Shown here one piece after another: positions 63,366 through 64,000 of a stretch of 64,000 nt of DNA. The stretch's first letter is position 1. Each line of letters begins with the position of its first letter. The translations under genes were made by a program, and so were the position numbers. This DNA comes from Anseranas semipalmata. Lineage: Eukaryota; Chordata; Aves; Anseriformes; Anseranatidae. The DNA lies in NCBI GenBank assembly GCA_013399115.1, contig VXAA01003327.1:286814-350813 (forward strand), written 5' to 3'. The notes below the pieces were generated by a model. It made no database searches. It was not told where the DNA came from and worked only from the letters and a program-made list of their open reading frames with translations.

Positions 63366-64000
63366 TGCTGTGCTGCAACTGGTATTTGATATTTTAAGTG
63401 GAGAAGAGGTTTTAAAAATCCATCTGTAACAAAGATAGATAATTATGTAAAATGCAAAAGCAAAAAAATAAAAATAAAATAAAATAAAATAATCCTCCTC
63501 CACTTCCCAGTGCTGGAGTTTTAGAGTGTGATGTTTGATTATCTTGTATAATTATTAACTGGCATTGAGTCATGATTGCTTGGTAAATGCTTTTAATTTC
63601 AATTTCAAAAGGAATGTAACTTTTTATGGCAGCTGAAACTGTATTTTTAAATTATTGTGGATGTTCAGAATCAGAAGATTCTCAGCAGTGAGGGGAAGAA
63701 TGGTACACAGGGACTTACGCAGATTATGACATTTAACACCACAAGTGATGTTGCTGAAGAACTGCATCCACCCATGATCTATTAACTCTCCTTTCTTTCA
63801 TTAAAACAAACCTCATGAGAGAAATAGCAATGTGCAATGTGAATATAGACCCAACTGATGGTGAATCTCCACAAACAGGTGGAAAGACAAGGGGGATTGT
63901 GCAGAAGGTTTCACATCTCTCTTCATTTCAATGTAGAAGGCTGTCAGACTTCAGCAGCTAAAAACATATTTAAAATATCCCAGTGTCCCAACTCTTTTTT
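63366..64000. other. AT-rich sequence, no gene seen
   Basis: Holds an AAAAT-type repeat at 63462-63491. The stretch that follows (about 63520-63660) is AT-rich, repeat-free and could be a conserved noncoding element, but this cannot be judged from one sequence. Confidence 0.5.

Overview
This is a stretch of vertebrate nuclear DNA, most likely from a bird and probably a fowl-like one (Galliformes or Galloanserae). The evidence is two recent-looking, 5'-truncated CR1 LINE copies ending in the avian CR1 3' signature, a solo LTR of a family common in bird genomes, AT-rich and CpG-poor sequence, many microsatellites, and an assembly gap of Ns. I judged the composition by eye and did not compute it. 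No bacterial, phage or organellar gene organisation is present.

I found no protein-coding gene I can defend. Open frames are short (most under 110 codons, the longest non-repetitive ones about 130-150), are scattered over both strands, match no family I recognise, and often overlap repeats. The only recognisable coding remnant is the C-terminal end of the CR1 ORF2 protein inside the CR1 copy at 44950-45578. The window is best read as intergenic or deep-intronic DNA.

Layout. 0-12.8 kb: AT-rich unique sequence with an AAAG/TTTTA microsatellite, a CA repeat and several poly-A tracts. 12.9-14.0 kb: an ancient CR1 fragment followed by a 571-bp solo LTR flanked by near-identical 5-bp target duplications. 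14-28 kb: mostly unique, with a 16-bp tandem duplication, two inverted repeats, an AAAAT tract and an AAAAAAG heptamer tract. 28-34 kb: two ancient CR1 fragments. 34.03-34.44 kb: 64 exact copies of an AAAAAG hexamer. 34.4-43.5 kb: repeat-poor. 43.5-45.6 kb: the two younger CR1 copies, both on the minus strand. 45.6-55.3 kb: a MIR-type SINE relic, poly-A tracts and the assembly gap. 55.3-55.7 kb: a long polypyrimidine tract directly followed by an ancient CR1 fragment. 55.7-64 kb: unique sequence with a 62-codon open frame and a probable 359-bp hAT-type MITE.

The main result is a layered record of old and young transposons plus unusually long, pure homopurine microsatellites. I found no convincing new biological system. 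Family assignments rest on remembered consensus sequences and need a repeat-library search.
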